A DNA stretch of 32,391 nucleotides from Hoylesella loescheii (GTDB lineage Bacteria; Bacteroidota; Bacteroidia; Bacteroidales; Bacteroidaceae), in the NCBI GenBank assembly GCA_021531755.1, contig JADYUK010000027.1:1-32391 (forward strand). The letters are read 5' to 3'. Position numbers and translations under genes: made by a program. The notes under the pieces were generated by a model, which did not search any database, was not told where the DNA came from, and saw only the letters and a program-made list of their open reading frames with translations. The number at the start of each line of letters is the position of its first letter. The stretch's first letter is position 1. Positions 24,530 to 31,626 of the stretch are shown piece by piece.

Positions 24530-26326
24530 ATGGAACAAGAAAACAACGAGAAAACAGCCATCATTGCCGACGTGCAGCCAGTTAAGCAAGAGAAAAAGAC
24601 AACACGCAAGCCACGGCAGACAAGAAAGAAGGCTGAGACAAAAAAGACAGAAAACCCCACCGACGACAAGCCGAGAGCAGAGTCAACCGAGGCGCGAAGG
24701 AGGAAGACGAAGTCAACCGACGCACATGCCGCAGAGAGTGTCGACGATAGCAGCAAAGCACCAGCAATCGAGCTGACAGAGAATGTCGACGATAGCAGCA
24801 GAACGCCAGCAATCGAACCGACAGAGAATGTCGATGATAACAGCAAAGCGCCAGCAAGTGAGCCAACAGAAACCCCAGCCACAGATACCGCTGTACCAGC
24901 TGAAGGCTCTGGTCAAACCTCAGATAGTGACACATCATCTCCTGTTGCCAGTAGAGACCAGGCCGCAGATGACGTAGTGGTACAGTCACCATCGCAGAAT
25001 GGCCGCCAGCAATCTACATCACAGACGGCCAAGCCACTGCCCCCATGCCCGACACTCGTCATACACAACATAGTGGAACTTGTCAATGCCCCGTCGAGAC
25101 AGCTTCTACTAACCGACCAGCAGATACAGCAGCTCTCGGCCGAAGAGGCGGCGCGCCGGTTCCGCTGGATAGAAGGGACTCTCGCCCTCGTCCTCGACTA
25201 TGACATAGTCATCAGCGACACTAATATATGGCTTGAGTTGCTGACTGGCCATACCTCCAGCCATTCTGACCCACGCTTCAACTGCCGCCTGCAGTTTGAG
25301 CGCCAGTTGGAGTTCATATCCAAACTTACACGCCATCGCAGCGGACGTTTCATGATGATGTCTGAGACATATGAGGAGATAGACCGCTTCGCGTCGCAGA
25401 TGGAGCCCCAGAGCCATTCTGACTCTGACTTCTCTGACGATGATGTGTGCCGCAATATCGCCGCACGCCTTGCCAAGCGACTCATACTCTCACAGCAGCG
25501 CGAGAACCGTCTCCGCATAGAGGGCATTGGGGCAGAGAGCCACCATAGCGCCTTTGCCGACCCTGCAATCATACGCCGCTGTGTAGAGCTCTTCGCGCAG
25601 GGTCGCCGTGTACTGCTCCTTACCAACGATGCGTCGGTAGCCATACGCTCTATGGGCATGTGCGACGACCTACAGCGGACAAATGGTATAGACGATGAGA
25701 CATGGGACAACATCTATGCTCCCTTGCGCCCTATGGTCATGACAATGGACGACCTCAAGGCTATCGACGCCTATACACGCCAGTATCATTTCTTACAGAT
25801 GGCTACAGGGAAAGCGTGGATGGAGGATGTGCCACGACAGATGAGAAAGAACGATGTCGCGCCGCTGACACTCTGGATGGAGGGATTCCGCCCTGGAGAC
25901 AGACATTCTGAGCGTAAGCAGACCGCACAACAGCGTAAACAGAACTCCCAGCCCAAGCAGGAGCAGAAGCCACAGCCTAAGCAGGAGCAGAAGCCACAGC
26001 CCAAGCAGGAGCAGAAGCCGCAGCCTGAGCAGGAGCAACAATCTTTACAGCCTACCGATGTGCAGCTTGCCCCACAAGAGCAGGAGAACCAGAAACTTCA
26101 GACAGAGGCCAAGCCTGCACGCAGGTCATCGAGAAAGAAGAAGACCACTGATTCTGCTATACAGACATCCGCTGAATCTGTGCACGATACAGCTGCTAAT
26201 GAGACCATAGCCGTAACTGCAGATATCCAGGATGCCGCAACAGCCAGCAAACCAAAGCGGCAGGGACGTGGCAGGCAGACACGCAGCCGCCAGAAACAAG
26301 GCGGAGAAATGTCTTCTGCCAGTTGA
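24530..26326 (+). CDS. PIN-like domain protein with long disordered, repetitive tails
   Basis: The 598-residue protein has a central domain (about 170-465) resembling a PIN-type ribonuclease fold. An acidic strand end DIVISDTNIW (Asp 230), an acidic YEEIDRF helix (about 280-286) and RVLLLTNDASVA (Asp 367) fit the spaced acidic residues of a PIN active site. This is inference from motifs, not a firm family match. The first 165 residues are Lys/Arg- then Ser/Asp/Glu-rich and include three copies of a 15-residue repeat. After about 465 come QPKQEQKP repeats and a basic Arg/Lys-rich end suggestive of nucleic-acid binding. I chose the ATG at 24530; one at 24494 overlaps the HAD gene. A fragment of the REP-like element is translated at 24661-24717. 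The next gene encodes a small charged protein. Confidence 0.8.
   Translation: MEQENNEKTAIIADVQPVKQEKKTTRKPRQTRKKAETKKTENPTDDKPRAESTEARRRKTKSTDAHAAESVDDSSKAPAIELTENVDDSSRTPAIEPTENVDDNSKAPASEPTETPATDTAVPAEGSGQTSDSDTSSPVASRDQAADDVVVQSPSQNGRQQSTSQTAKPLPPCPTLVIHNIVELVNAPSRQLLLTDQQIQQLSAEEAARRFRWIEGTLALVLDYDIVISDTNIWLELLTGHTSSHSDPRFNCRLQFERQLEFISKLTRHRSGRFMMMSETYEEIDRFASQMEPQSHSDSDFSDDDVCRNIAARLAKRLILSQQRENRLRIEGIGAESHHSAFADPAIIRRCVELFAQGRRVLLLTNDASVAIRSMGMCDDLQRTNGIDDETWDNIYAPLRPMVMTMDDLKAIDAYTRQYHFLQMATGKAWMEDVPRQMRKNDVAPLTLWMEGFRPGDRHSERKQTAQQRKQNSQPKQEQKPQPKQEQKPQPKQEQKPQPEQEQQSLQPTDVQLAPQEQENQKLQTEAKPARRSSRKKKTTDSAIQTSAESVHDTAANETIAVTADIQDAATASKPKRQGRGRQTRSRQKQGGEMSSAS
24661..24717 (+). repeat. 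REP-like element fragment inside the PIN-like coding sequence
   Basis: CGACGACAAGCCGAGAG (24661-24677) and CCGAGGCGCGAAGGAGGAAG (starting at 24687) match both sides of the intergenic unit at 4754-4824, with the hairpin and TATGCC-type centre missing. The tail GGAAGACGAAGTCAA also matches the unit at 28321-28335. In frame it encodes the basic stretch EARRRKTKS in the disordered N-terminal region. Confidence 0.6.
24740..24874 (+). repeat. 45-bp in-frame tandem repeat, three copies
   Basis: Three 45-base units (24740-24784, 24785-24829, 24830-24874) encode the 15-residue repeat VDDSSKAPAIELTEN with substitutions. Units keep the reading frame, so copy-number change would alter tail length without breaking the protein. 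Confidence 0.85.
25949..26041 (+). repeat. 24-bp in-frame tandem repeat, about four copies
   Basis: Units at 25949, 25973 and 25997 encode QPKQEQKP almost without change, and a fourth diverged unit (26021-26041) reads QPEQEQQ. Near-identity of the DNA suggests recent expansion by slippage or unequal recombination. Confidence 0.85.
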
Positions 26327-26437
26327 TGCCCTCATACCTTCCACTCTCCCCGCGTTCTTCACCGAGAGCGTTGGGGAGGGAAGAAGGAGAGCATATCATA
26401 CTCAGCAGAGATTATAACCCCCTAAAAAACAGACGAT

Positions 26438-26815
26438 ATGGGACGAAACAAATACTCACAGCATGAGATAGACATCATCAGCATGCTTCTCAGGAAGAAG
26501 AATGCCGGGACAAGGTTCCAGCAGAAGATGATACGCCACCAACTGCGCACCAACTTTGAGTTCAACATCTCTGACTTCAATACTCCAGGCAAAGCCTTCG
26601 GCCCAGAGGAACTGGAGGAGGCTATACAGCGTCGTGCCATAATTATTCTTGACGACGCCACCATAGAGGCGATGAAACAGAAAAGACAGCGTGACCGTGA
26701 GAGGGATGCGGAGCGGGAGACACAGGAGGCTGTCGCCAATGGAGAGCAGACCGACTGGAAGGAGGCTCTCAAGGAGTGGGAGAAGTATGAGAATGAGAGG
26801 GCTGGCGAGTCGTGA
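26438..26815 (+). CDS. Hypothetical small charged protein
   Basis: I recognise no named family. The 125-residue protein has no signal peptide or membrane segment. Residues 1-75 contain a basic, helical region (KYSQHEIDIISMLLRKKNAG, then FQQKMIRHQLRTNFEF) followed by an acidic-hydrophobic stretch, which could form a small nucleic-acid or protein-binding domain. The last 50 residues are an Arg/Glu/Asp-rich charged helix, likely coiled-coil or disordered. It lies 111 bases after the PIN-like gene on the same strand; that spacer contains an imperfect CTTCC/GGAAG hairpin around 26339-26388. A linked role with the PIN-like protein is possible from position only. Confidence 0.8.
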   Translation: MGRNKYSQHEIDIISMLLRKKNAGTRFQQKMIRHQLRTNFEFNISDFNTPGKAFGPEELEEAIQRRAIIILDDATIEAMKQKRQRDRERDAERETQEAVANGEQTDWKEALKEWEKYENERAGES

Positions 26816-26922
26816 AGCCTGGTATTCAAGGCTTACTGGCTGACACCTCGGGCTTCAAAAAAAACTATCCCCATGAAACTCAAGGGGAAAAAGAAAAATA
26901 TTACAACAAAAATATTAATATC

Positions 26923-27300
26923 ATGAGAATCATCGGGAACTTAATTTGGTGGATATGCGGAGGCCTGGAGTCCGCTATCTGTTATTTCACAGGGAGTCTT
27001 GCCGTCGCCCTTACCATCATCGGCATCCCTGTCGCCCTTCAGACATTCAAGATAGGGCTGCTATGCCTCTGGCCTTTTGGTGCGGAGGTCAATGACACTG
27101 CGTCGCCATCAGGGTGTATCACTATACCCCTGAATATCATCTGGATAGTCTTCGGTGGATTGTGGGCATGGCTGACACACATATTCTTCGGCATACTGCT
27201 GTTCGTCACGATTATCGGCATACCTTTCGCCCGGCAGCACTTCAAGATGGCGCGTCTGTCGCTCGCCCCTTTCGGCAAAGACGTGACTCTACATTTCTGA
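26923..27300 (+). CDS. YccF domain-containing inner-membrane protein
   Basis: YccF (DUF307) proteins are small membrane proteins of unknown function. The 125-residue sequence shows an internal duplication: NLIWWICGGLESAICYFTGS (about 5-24) and NIIWIVFGGLWAWLTHIFFG (about 72-91) each begin a hydrophobic repeat that ends in TIIGIPxAxQxFKxxxLxxxPFG. Four to five membrane segments are likely. The ATG at 26923 matches the family N-terminus (MRIIGNLIWWICGG); an in-frame start at 26812 would add 37 poorly conserved residues and overlap the preceding stop. It probably ends the plus-strand gene group. Confidence 0.92.
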   Translation: MRIIGNLIWWICGGLESAICYFTGSLAVALTIIGIPVALQTFKIGLLCLWPFGAEVNDTASPSGCITIPLNIIWIVFGGLWAWLTHIFFGILLFVTIIGIPFARQHFKMARLSLAPFGKDVTLHF

Positions 27301-27457
27301 TGGCTCTGACAGAGCTTCAATGTCTGGGACTTAAAAAAATATAGCCGCGTCCTTAGAATAAGCGACCATGGCCCTGTGGCAGCCATCGTCTCCTCCCCAC
27401 CTCGGCATGGCGTTGGTCTGAGATAGCCGTCTCTCTTCCAGCGCGCCCCCTGCTACC

Positions 27458-27483
27458 CCTGCCTGATGGTGGGGGCAGGTTTT
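27458..27483 (+). terminator. Weak terminator after yccF
   Basis: CCTGCC (27458-27463) pairs with GGCAGG (27474-27479) over 6 bp, followed by TTTT. It lies about 160 bases beyond the yccF stop. The stem is short but G/C-rich. Confidence 0.4.
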
Positions 27484-27518
27484 ACACGATAATGATCTGA
27501 CCGCATGTTTGAATAATC

Positions 27519-27649
27519 ACAGACGTTTTATCGCCATGGCATAGCCCAAGTAAGCTTGACTTCGTCTTCCTCTGTCACGACTCGGCATAATCCAAACAAG
27601 TTTGGCTTCTGCTCTCGCTGCTCCATCGGTTGGTCTCTGCTCATTTGGC
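27519..27649 (-). repeat. Left arm of the 131/133-bp inverted repeat around tag
   Basis: This arm is the reverse complement of 28243-28375. By eye, 98 bases (27552-27649) are identical to the other arm, and the outer 25 bases (27519-27543) are also identical. Only one substitution and a short indel region around 27544-27551 differ. Within the arm, hairpin CCAAA-CAAG-TTTGG (27592-27605) and neighbouring GGCATAAT and GACTTCGTCTTCC words are the REP-like unit read on the minus strand. A second, smaller unit lies at the outer end. The arm ends 29 bases before the tag start codon. Confidence 0.9.
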
Positions 27650-27678
27650 TTAACGAAAACGTTTTTTTTGAGATTACC

Positions 27679-28251
27679 ATGAGAGAAACAACAACAGACA
27701 CTATGGACGAGCGAAGAAGATGCTCATGGTGTAATACGGCTAATGAGCTATACGTTAAGTATCATGATGAGGAGTGGGGTGTCGCAGTACATGACGATGC
27801 CCACCTCTTTGAGATGCTCGTGCTCGAGATGTTCCAGGCAGGACTCTCGTGGGAGTGTGTGCTGAACAAGCGCGAGGCATTCAGGCGTGCCTTTGACGGT
27901 TTCGACTGTCAGATGATGGCCTCGTACGACGAGGAACGCATAGAGGCTCTCGCTAAGGACATGACAATAATCCGCAACAGGCGTAAGATACGTGCAGCTG
28001 TCGCCAATGCCCGGATATTCATCGATATCCAGCGTGAGTATGGGACATTCGACGCATATATATGGGGATGGACTGGGGGAAGGACTGTCTATGAGCGTGG
28101 ACTCTCGTCCTCGTCGTTGTCTGATGCCGTATCGGCTGATTTGAGAAGGAGAGGCATGACATTCGTGGGGACAACGATAGTCTACTCTTACTTGCAGGCT
28201 GTCGGCATCATCTACTCTCACGACAAGGAATGTTTTCTTTGTGCCAAATGA
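27679..28251 (+). CDS. tag: DNA-3-methyladenine glycosylase I
   Basis: Tag removes 3-methyladenine from alkylated DNA in the first step of base excision repair. The 190-residue protein has the N-terminal zinc-site segment RCSWC (Cys 15) and KYHDEEWG (His 29), and the C-terminal HDKEC (His 181, Cys 185), matching the Tag zinc ligands. LFEMLVLEMFQAGLSWECVLNKR-type sequence (about 43-65) includes the conserved Glu of the base pocket (about 45). I prefer the ATG at 27679; a longer frame from 27556 would translate the inverted repeat and is rejected. MDERRRC at 27703 is an alternative start. Its last two codons and stop (GCC AAA TGA) form the first bases of the right repeat arm, a striking link between gene and repeat. 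Confidence 0.95.
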   Translation: MRETTTDTMDERRRCSWCNTANELYVKYHDEEWGVAVHDDAHLFEMLVLEMFQAGLSWECVLNKREAFRRAFDGFDCQMMASYDEERIEALAKDMTIIRNRRKIRAAVANARIFIDIQREYGTFDAYIWGWTGGRTVYERGLSSSSLSDAVSADLRRRGMTFVGTTIVYSYLQAVGIIYSHDKECFLCAK

Positions 28252-28375
28252 GCAGAGACCAACCGATGGAGCAGCGAGAGCAGAAGCCAAACTTGTTTGG
28301 ATTATGCCGAGTCGTGACAGAGGAAGACGAAGTCAAGCTTGCTCTTGGGTTATGCCATGGCGATAAAACGTCTGT
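28243..28375 (+). repeat. Right arm of the inverted repeat around tag
   Basis: The arm begins at the last two sense codons of tag and runs 133 bases. It contains one complete REP-like unit: GAGAGCAGAAGCC, hairpin CCAAA-CTTG-TTTGG (28287-28300), ATTATGCCGAG and AGAGGAAGACGAAGTCAA (to 28335). A second, shorter unit follows with CAAG...CTTGGG, TTATGCC and ATGGCGATAAAACG. Its counterpart is 27519-27649. In a transcript spanning tag the two arms could pair as a panhandle. Confidence 0.9.
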
Positions 28376-28388
28376 ATTTATACAAATG

Positions 28389-28449
28389 TTTCCTCGCACA
28401 TGACTGTTAAACCGCGCGATAGGCGCGATAGGGGAGGGTGCGGAGGAAA
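28389..28449. terminator. Hairpin between convergent tag and ccsA genes
   Basis: TTTCCTCGCAC (28389-28399) pairs with GTGCGGAGGAAA (28438-28449) over 11 bp with one bulged base. The loop contains a direct repeat GCGATAG. It lies just before the convergent 3' end of the ResB/CcsA gene, so a bidirectional terminator role is plausible, though T-tracts are lacking. Confidence 0.45.
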
Positions 28450-28458
28450 TATCTCCCG

Positions 28459-30159
28459 CTAAGCGTAGGAGTGCATGCCTGGAAGAAAATAGCTGACCCC
28501 GAAATATGTGGCGAGAACAACGAGGAAAGCCACAAGGACATAAATATGGTAAAGACGAGGTGAGCTGTCGCTGTCAAGGCTGTGGATATGGAACGGTGCG
28601 AGATATACCATAAGAGTCAGCAGTGCCCATGTCTCCTTTGCATCCCACGACCAGTATGTACCCCATGATATATTTGCCCACACCGCACCGACGATTATGC
28701 CCGAGGCAAGGAATGAGATGGCTGGATAGAGGAGCAGACGGGACAGAGCTGTGAGCCGTGTGAGAGTGGCTGGGGTACAACCATGGAGCAGGCAGCGGAC
28801 TGAGAGGAGGGCGATACAGAAGAGAAGCGTGTAGGATACCATGATAAGGACAACATGGACAGAGAGAAGCGGAGAGTGCAGGATGGGGGGCAGAGACGGT
28901 AGGGGGAAGACACTGTCGGAGAGAACACTGCCAAGCATGCACACTGAAGATACAACAGGACACAGGAGACCAAGGACAGGGACACGGCGTGACGACGCAA
29001 CGAGAGAGAGGGAGGATGAGAGCCACGACATGAGGAGAAGCGTCTCAGGGATATTGCTGACAGGGGCGTGGCCTGTCACTATCCATCTCAGCAGGACATG
29101 GAGAGAGACGAAGCAGAAAAGCACAAAGGGGAACAGACGTTGAAAAAGATGCTTAGTCAACCGATGTTTGAAACGATGAGCGCAAAGCAGGAGGCTGAGT
29201 GCCAGACAGATGTATGCAGGCCATGTCTCTGCTCGCAGCGTGTTGTATAGCGTCTCTGCAATAGCGGCAGAGGACAACGCCCCCGATTCTACACTCTCAT
29301 AAACGACTACGGACAAGCGACCCGTGAGGTCGGGGATGGAGGCTACAGGTGTCAAAGACAGACCTGGGCTATAGCCATCGACGACGCTTCCTGATGCCGT
29401 GGCTGCCATACAGGGCAGACTGTGAGATGTAAAGGGAAATATGAACAGAATGATGACTGCGGGGCGCATGGCCGTGTGATAGAGATGGTGCAGGCGTGAG
29501 CGGCGTGAGAAGACGGACCACGCCATACCGACAAGAAAAAGCAGAAATCCTATGTATGTGATGGCTGTCCCGTAAGGGTCATAGGAAACAAGGAGAATGA
29601 CGCCTCTGCCATCAGCGTCGAATGAGGACATGTACAGGCGATAGCCATAGACATGCCCAATATTGTTCATGGATATGGATTGGCTGGAGAGGCCAGAGGT
29701 GGTGTGGACCGTAATACAGGCACGGTAATCCAACGCTGCGCCTGTTGCAGGAGAGGTGATGATGGAGAAACTGTCAAGCTCTGTTATGAATGGGAGGTTG
29801 TGTGTCGTCCCATCATCTGTAGTGAAGTATGATACGGGGAAGCCAGTATGCAACCGCAGATGACCGCTGACTGATGTCAGGCGTGTGACTGATGCCCCCA
29901 ATAGGATAACAGTGAGAGAGAGATGAAGCAGGACAAGTCCGCGACGCTGGCGCAGACGCTTCTTGAAAAGGTAAGTCAGGGATGACAGGACGAGCACGCC
30001 CCATAGCACCATGAACCACCATGAGCCGTAAATCGTCCCCCATGCACAGTCGCGGCCATAGAGACGCTCTATCACAGTGGCCGAAGCCATGCTGAGCATA
30101 AGGAGAGCCGCAACAGTGATGATGATGGGGCTGGGCTTGCTGGCTATGGAGAATCTCAT
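28459..30159 (-). CDS. ccsA: ResB/CcsA-type cytochrome c maturation fusion protein
   Basis: The protein belongs to the System II (Ccs) haem delivery machinery that attaches haem to c-type cytochromes on the outer face of the inner membrane. The 566-residue chain has a ResB-like N-terminal part (membrane helices at about 8-26, 45-65 and 75-95, a periplasmic segment, then another helix near 210). A CcsA-like C-terminal half carries the haem-handling WWD-type motif WGTYWSWDAKETW (499-511) and candidate His ligands in TGHAPVSN, LSVHVVLIM and PFHIHS. It is shorter than the usual 700-800 residues of such fusions, mainly in the ResB part. The ATG at 30159 starts the conserved SKPSPIIITVAALLML helix; a start at 30225 would overlap the upstream gene. 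No cytochrome gene is nearby. Confidence 0.88.
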   Translation of the reverse strand: MRFSIASKPSPIIITVAALLMLSMASATVIERLYGRDCAWGTIYGSWWFMVLWGVLVLSSLTYLFKKRLRQRRGLVLLHLSLTVILLGASVTRLTSVSGHLRLHTGFPVSYFTTDDGTTHNLPFITELDSFSIITSPATGAALDYRACITVHTTSGLSSQSISMNNIGHVYGYRLYMSSFDADGRGVILLVSYDPYGTAITYIGFLLFLVGMAWSVFSRRSRLHHLYHTAMRPAVIILFIFPFTSHSLPCMAATASGSVVDGYSPGLSLTPVASIPDLTGRLSVVVYESVESGALSSAAIAETLYNTLRAETWPAYICLALSLLLCAHRFKHRLTKHLFQRLFPFVLFCFVSLHVLLRWIVTGHAPVSNIPETLLLMSWLSSSLSLVASSRRVPVLGLLCPVVSSVCMLGSVLSDSVFPLPSLPPILHSPLLSVHVVLIMVSYTLLFCIALLSVRCLLHGCTPATLTRLTALSRLLLYPAISFLASGIIVGAVWANISWGTYWSWDAKETWALLTLMVYLAPFHIHSLDSDSSPRLYHIYVLVAFLVVLATYFGVSYFLPGMHSYA

Positions 30160-30214
30160 ATGATAAAAAGGGGGGGAGATGACAGAAAGATAGATGCCTA
30201 CGGGGCGGATAACG

Positions 30215-31477
30215 TCATGAGCCACTGACAGTCATGCGCACAAGCTCTATCTTTGTCATCGTCTTCTTCACAATCTTGAAGGAATAGGGCGGGACATCGA
30301 CCACTTCATTAAGTTTCGGGAAATTCTGATATTTGTGAAGTATCAGTCCGCCAATAGTCTTGTACTCATCGCTCTCTGGCAGTTCGAGCCCGAACATCTC
30401 ATTGACCTGCTCTATCTCAAGGCGTGCAGAGAGCATATACTCATGCTCAGAGATTTTCTGGGCAGTATAGCGGCTACTGTCGTGCTCGTCCTCTATCTCG
30501 CCGAATATCTCCTCTACTATGTCCTCAAGGCATACGATACCCGCAGTGCCTCCGAACTCGTCGACAACGACTCCGATGCTCTTCTTCTGCTGTAGGAATA
30601 CCTGCATCAGCCTCTGGGCAGCCATAGTCTCCGGCACAAACGGCATCTGGCGGACATGCTCCTGCCAGCCAGACGGTGAGCGGAACATCTCAGACGAGTG
30701 GATATAGCCCGTTATATGGTCTATGTCGCCCTCATAGACAATAATCTTCGACTTGCCGCTCTCTACAAACTTCTGCATCAGCTCTTCTGTCCCACATGAC
30801 CGCTCTACAGCCACAATCTCTGTGCGTGGAACCATACAGTCTCTCACCTTGGTGTCCTGGAACTCAAGGGCATTCTGGAATATCTTCACCTCTGCATCGA
30901 GCTGCGCCGGGTCAGAAGCGTTGTCTATTGTCGCCTGTACAAGATAGTCGAGGTCGACACGTGAGAAAGCGTCGTCGCGAGAGCTGGCATCGTCCTTATT
31001 GCCTGACAGCTTCAGGACAAGATGGCTGAGAAGCGACGCAAAACGCGAGACAGGCCATAGGACAATATAGCATATCATGGCAGGATAGGCAAAGAGGCGA
31101 AGGAGATAGTTGGGGCTGCTCTTGAATATTGTCTTGGGAAGGAACTCGCCAGTGAAAAGGACAATCACTGTGGAGATGATGGTGTCGAGAGGGACTGACA
31201 CACTCTCTGGCATACCCGCGAATATGGTCTGGTCGAACAGACGCGCAATGAGAATACCATAAATGACGAGTGCTATATTGTTGCCGACAAGCATCGTCGA
31301 GACAAAGTTGTTAGGGTGGGAGAAGAATATCTGGAGCGGACGGCTGGAGAGGGTATAACGGTCACGCTCCATCTCGACAAGCATCCTGTTGGACGAGACA
31401 AAGGCTATCTCCATGCCTGAGAAGAAGGCGGAGAAGAGCATTGTGACAATGATTGATAATATCAGCGTTGTGTACAT
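30215..31477 (-). CDS. HlyC/CorC family membrane protein (CNNM and CBS domains)
   Basis: The 420-residue protein has a DUF21/CNNM membrane domain (about 1-175, four hydrophobic segments, starting MYTTLILSIIVTMLFSAFFSGMEIAF). A CBS pair follows (about 195-320) with VRDCMVPRTEIVAV and KKSIGVVVDEFGGTAGIVCLEDIVEEIFGEI, and then a C-terminal CorC/HlyC transporter-associated domain. Relatives are linked to magnesium or cobalt efflux, and in Bacteroidetes GldE is a close type involved in gliding; which applies here is not decidable. The ATG at 31477 fits the domain start; one at 31555 adds 26 residues. The order lptC then this gene on one strand is frequent in Bacteroidetes. Confidence 0.9.
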   Translation of the reverse strand: MYTTLILSIIVTMLFSAFFSGMEIAFVSSNRMLVEMERDRYTLSSRPLQIFFSHPNNFVSTMLVGNNIALVIYGILIARLFDQTIFAGMPESVSVPLDTIISTVIVLFTGEFLPKTIFKSSPNYLLRLFAYPAMICYIVLWPVSRFASLLSHLVLKLSGNKDDASSRDDAFSRVDLDYLVQATIDNASDPAQLDAEVKIFQNALEFQDTKVRDCMVPRTEIVAVERSCGTEELMQKFVESGKSKIIVYEGDIDHITGYIHSSEMFRSPSGWQEHVRQMPFVPETMAAQRLMQVFLQQKKSIGVVVDEFGGTAGIVCLEDIVEEIFGEIEDEHDSSRYTAQKISEHEYMLSARLEIEQVNEMFGLELPESDEYKTIGGLILHKYQNFPKLNEVVDVPPYSFKIVKKTMTKIELVRMTVSGS

Positions 31478-31626
31478 TGGATGAAAGGGGGATATATATA
31501 GGAAGAGTAGGGGTATATGGATGGGGATGGTGTATTCATGTTTGACCGAATACATGCCATCAAACGGGGAACGGCAGAATCCGGGGGATGGTGGAGACTC
31601 GCAGATGGCGAAGAGAGGGGTGTGGC

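Larger units (their letters stand above)
27301..27678. other. 378-base gap carrying the left inverted-repeat arm
   Basis: No gene is supported between yccF and tag. The first half is C-rich sequence with a weak terminator (27458-27483). The second half is mainly the 131-base inverted-repeat arm (27519-27649), followed by a 29-base A/T-rich stretch before the tag ATG. No TAnnTTTG box precedes tag, so its promoter is unclear and may lie within the repeat. Confidence 0.6.

Noticed and set aside
24530..26815. PIN-like gene plus small charged gene as a classic toxin-antitoxin pair
   Set aside because: The order, the large size of the PIN-like protein, the 111-base spacer and the link to a HAD phosphatase gene do not fit known VapBC-type pairs. 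Kept only as a weak hypothesis in the findings.
27556..27678. In-frame N-terminal extension of tag (41 residues) starting in the left repeat arm
   Set aside because: The extra residues are a translation of the inverted repeat, and a near-identical peptide arises from the other arm on the opposite strand. The Tag family starts at about the ATG at 27679.
28208..28399. 63-codon minus-strand reading frame over the end of tag
   Set aside because: It is the mirror translation of the repeat arm and overlaps tag on the other strand; it has no coding support.
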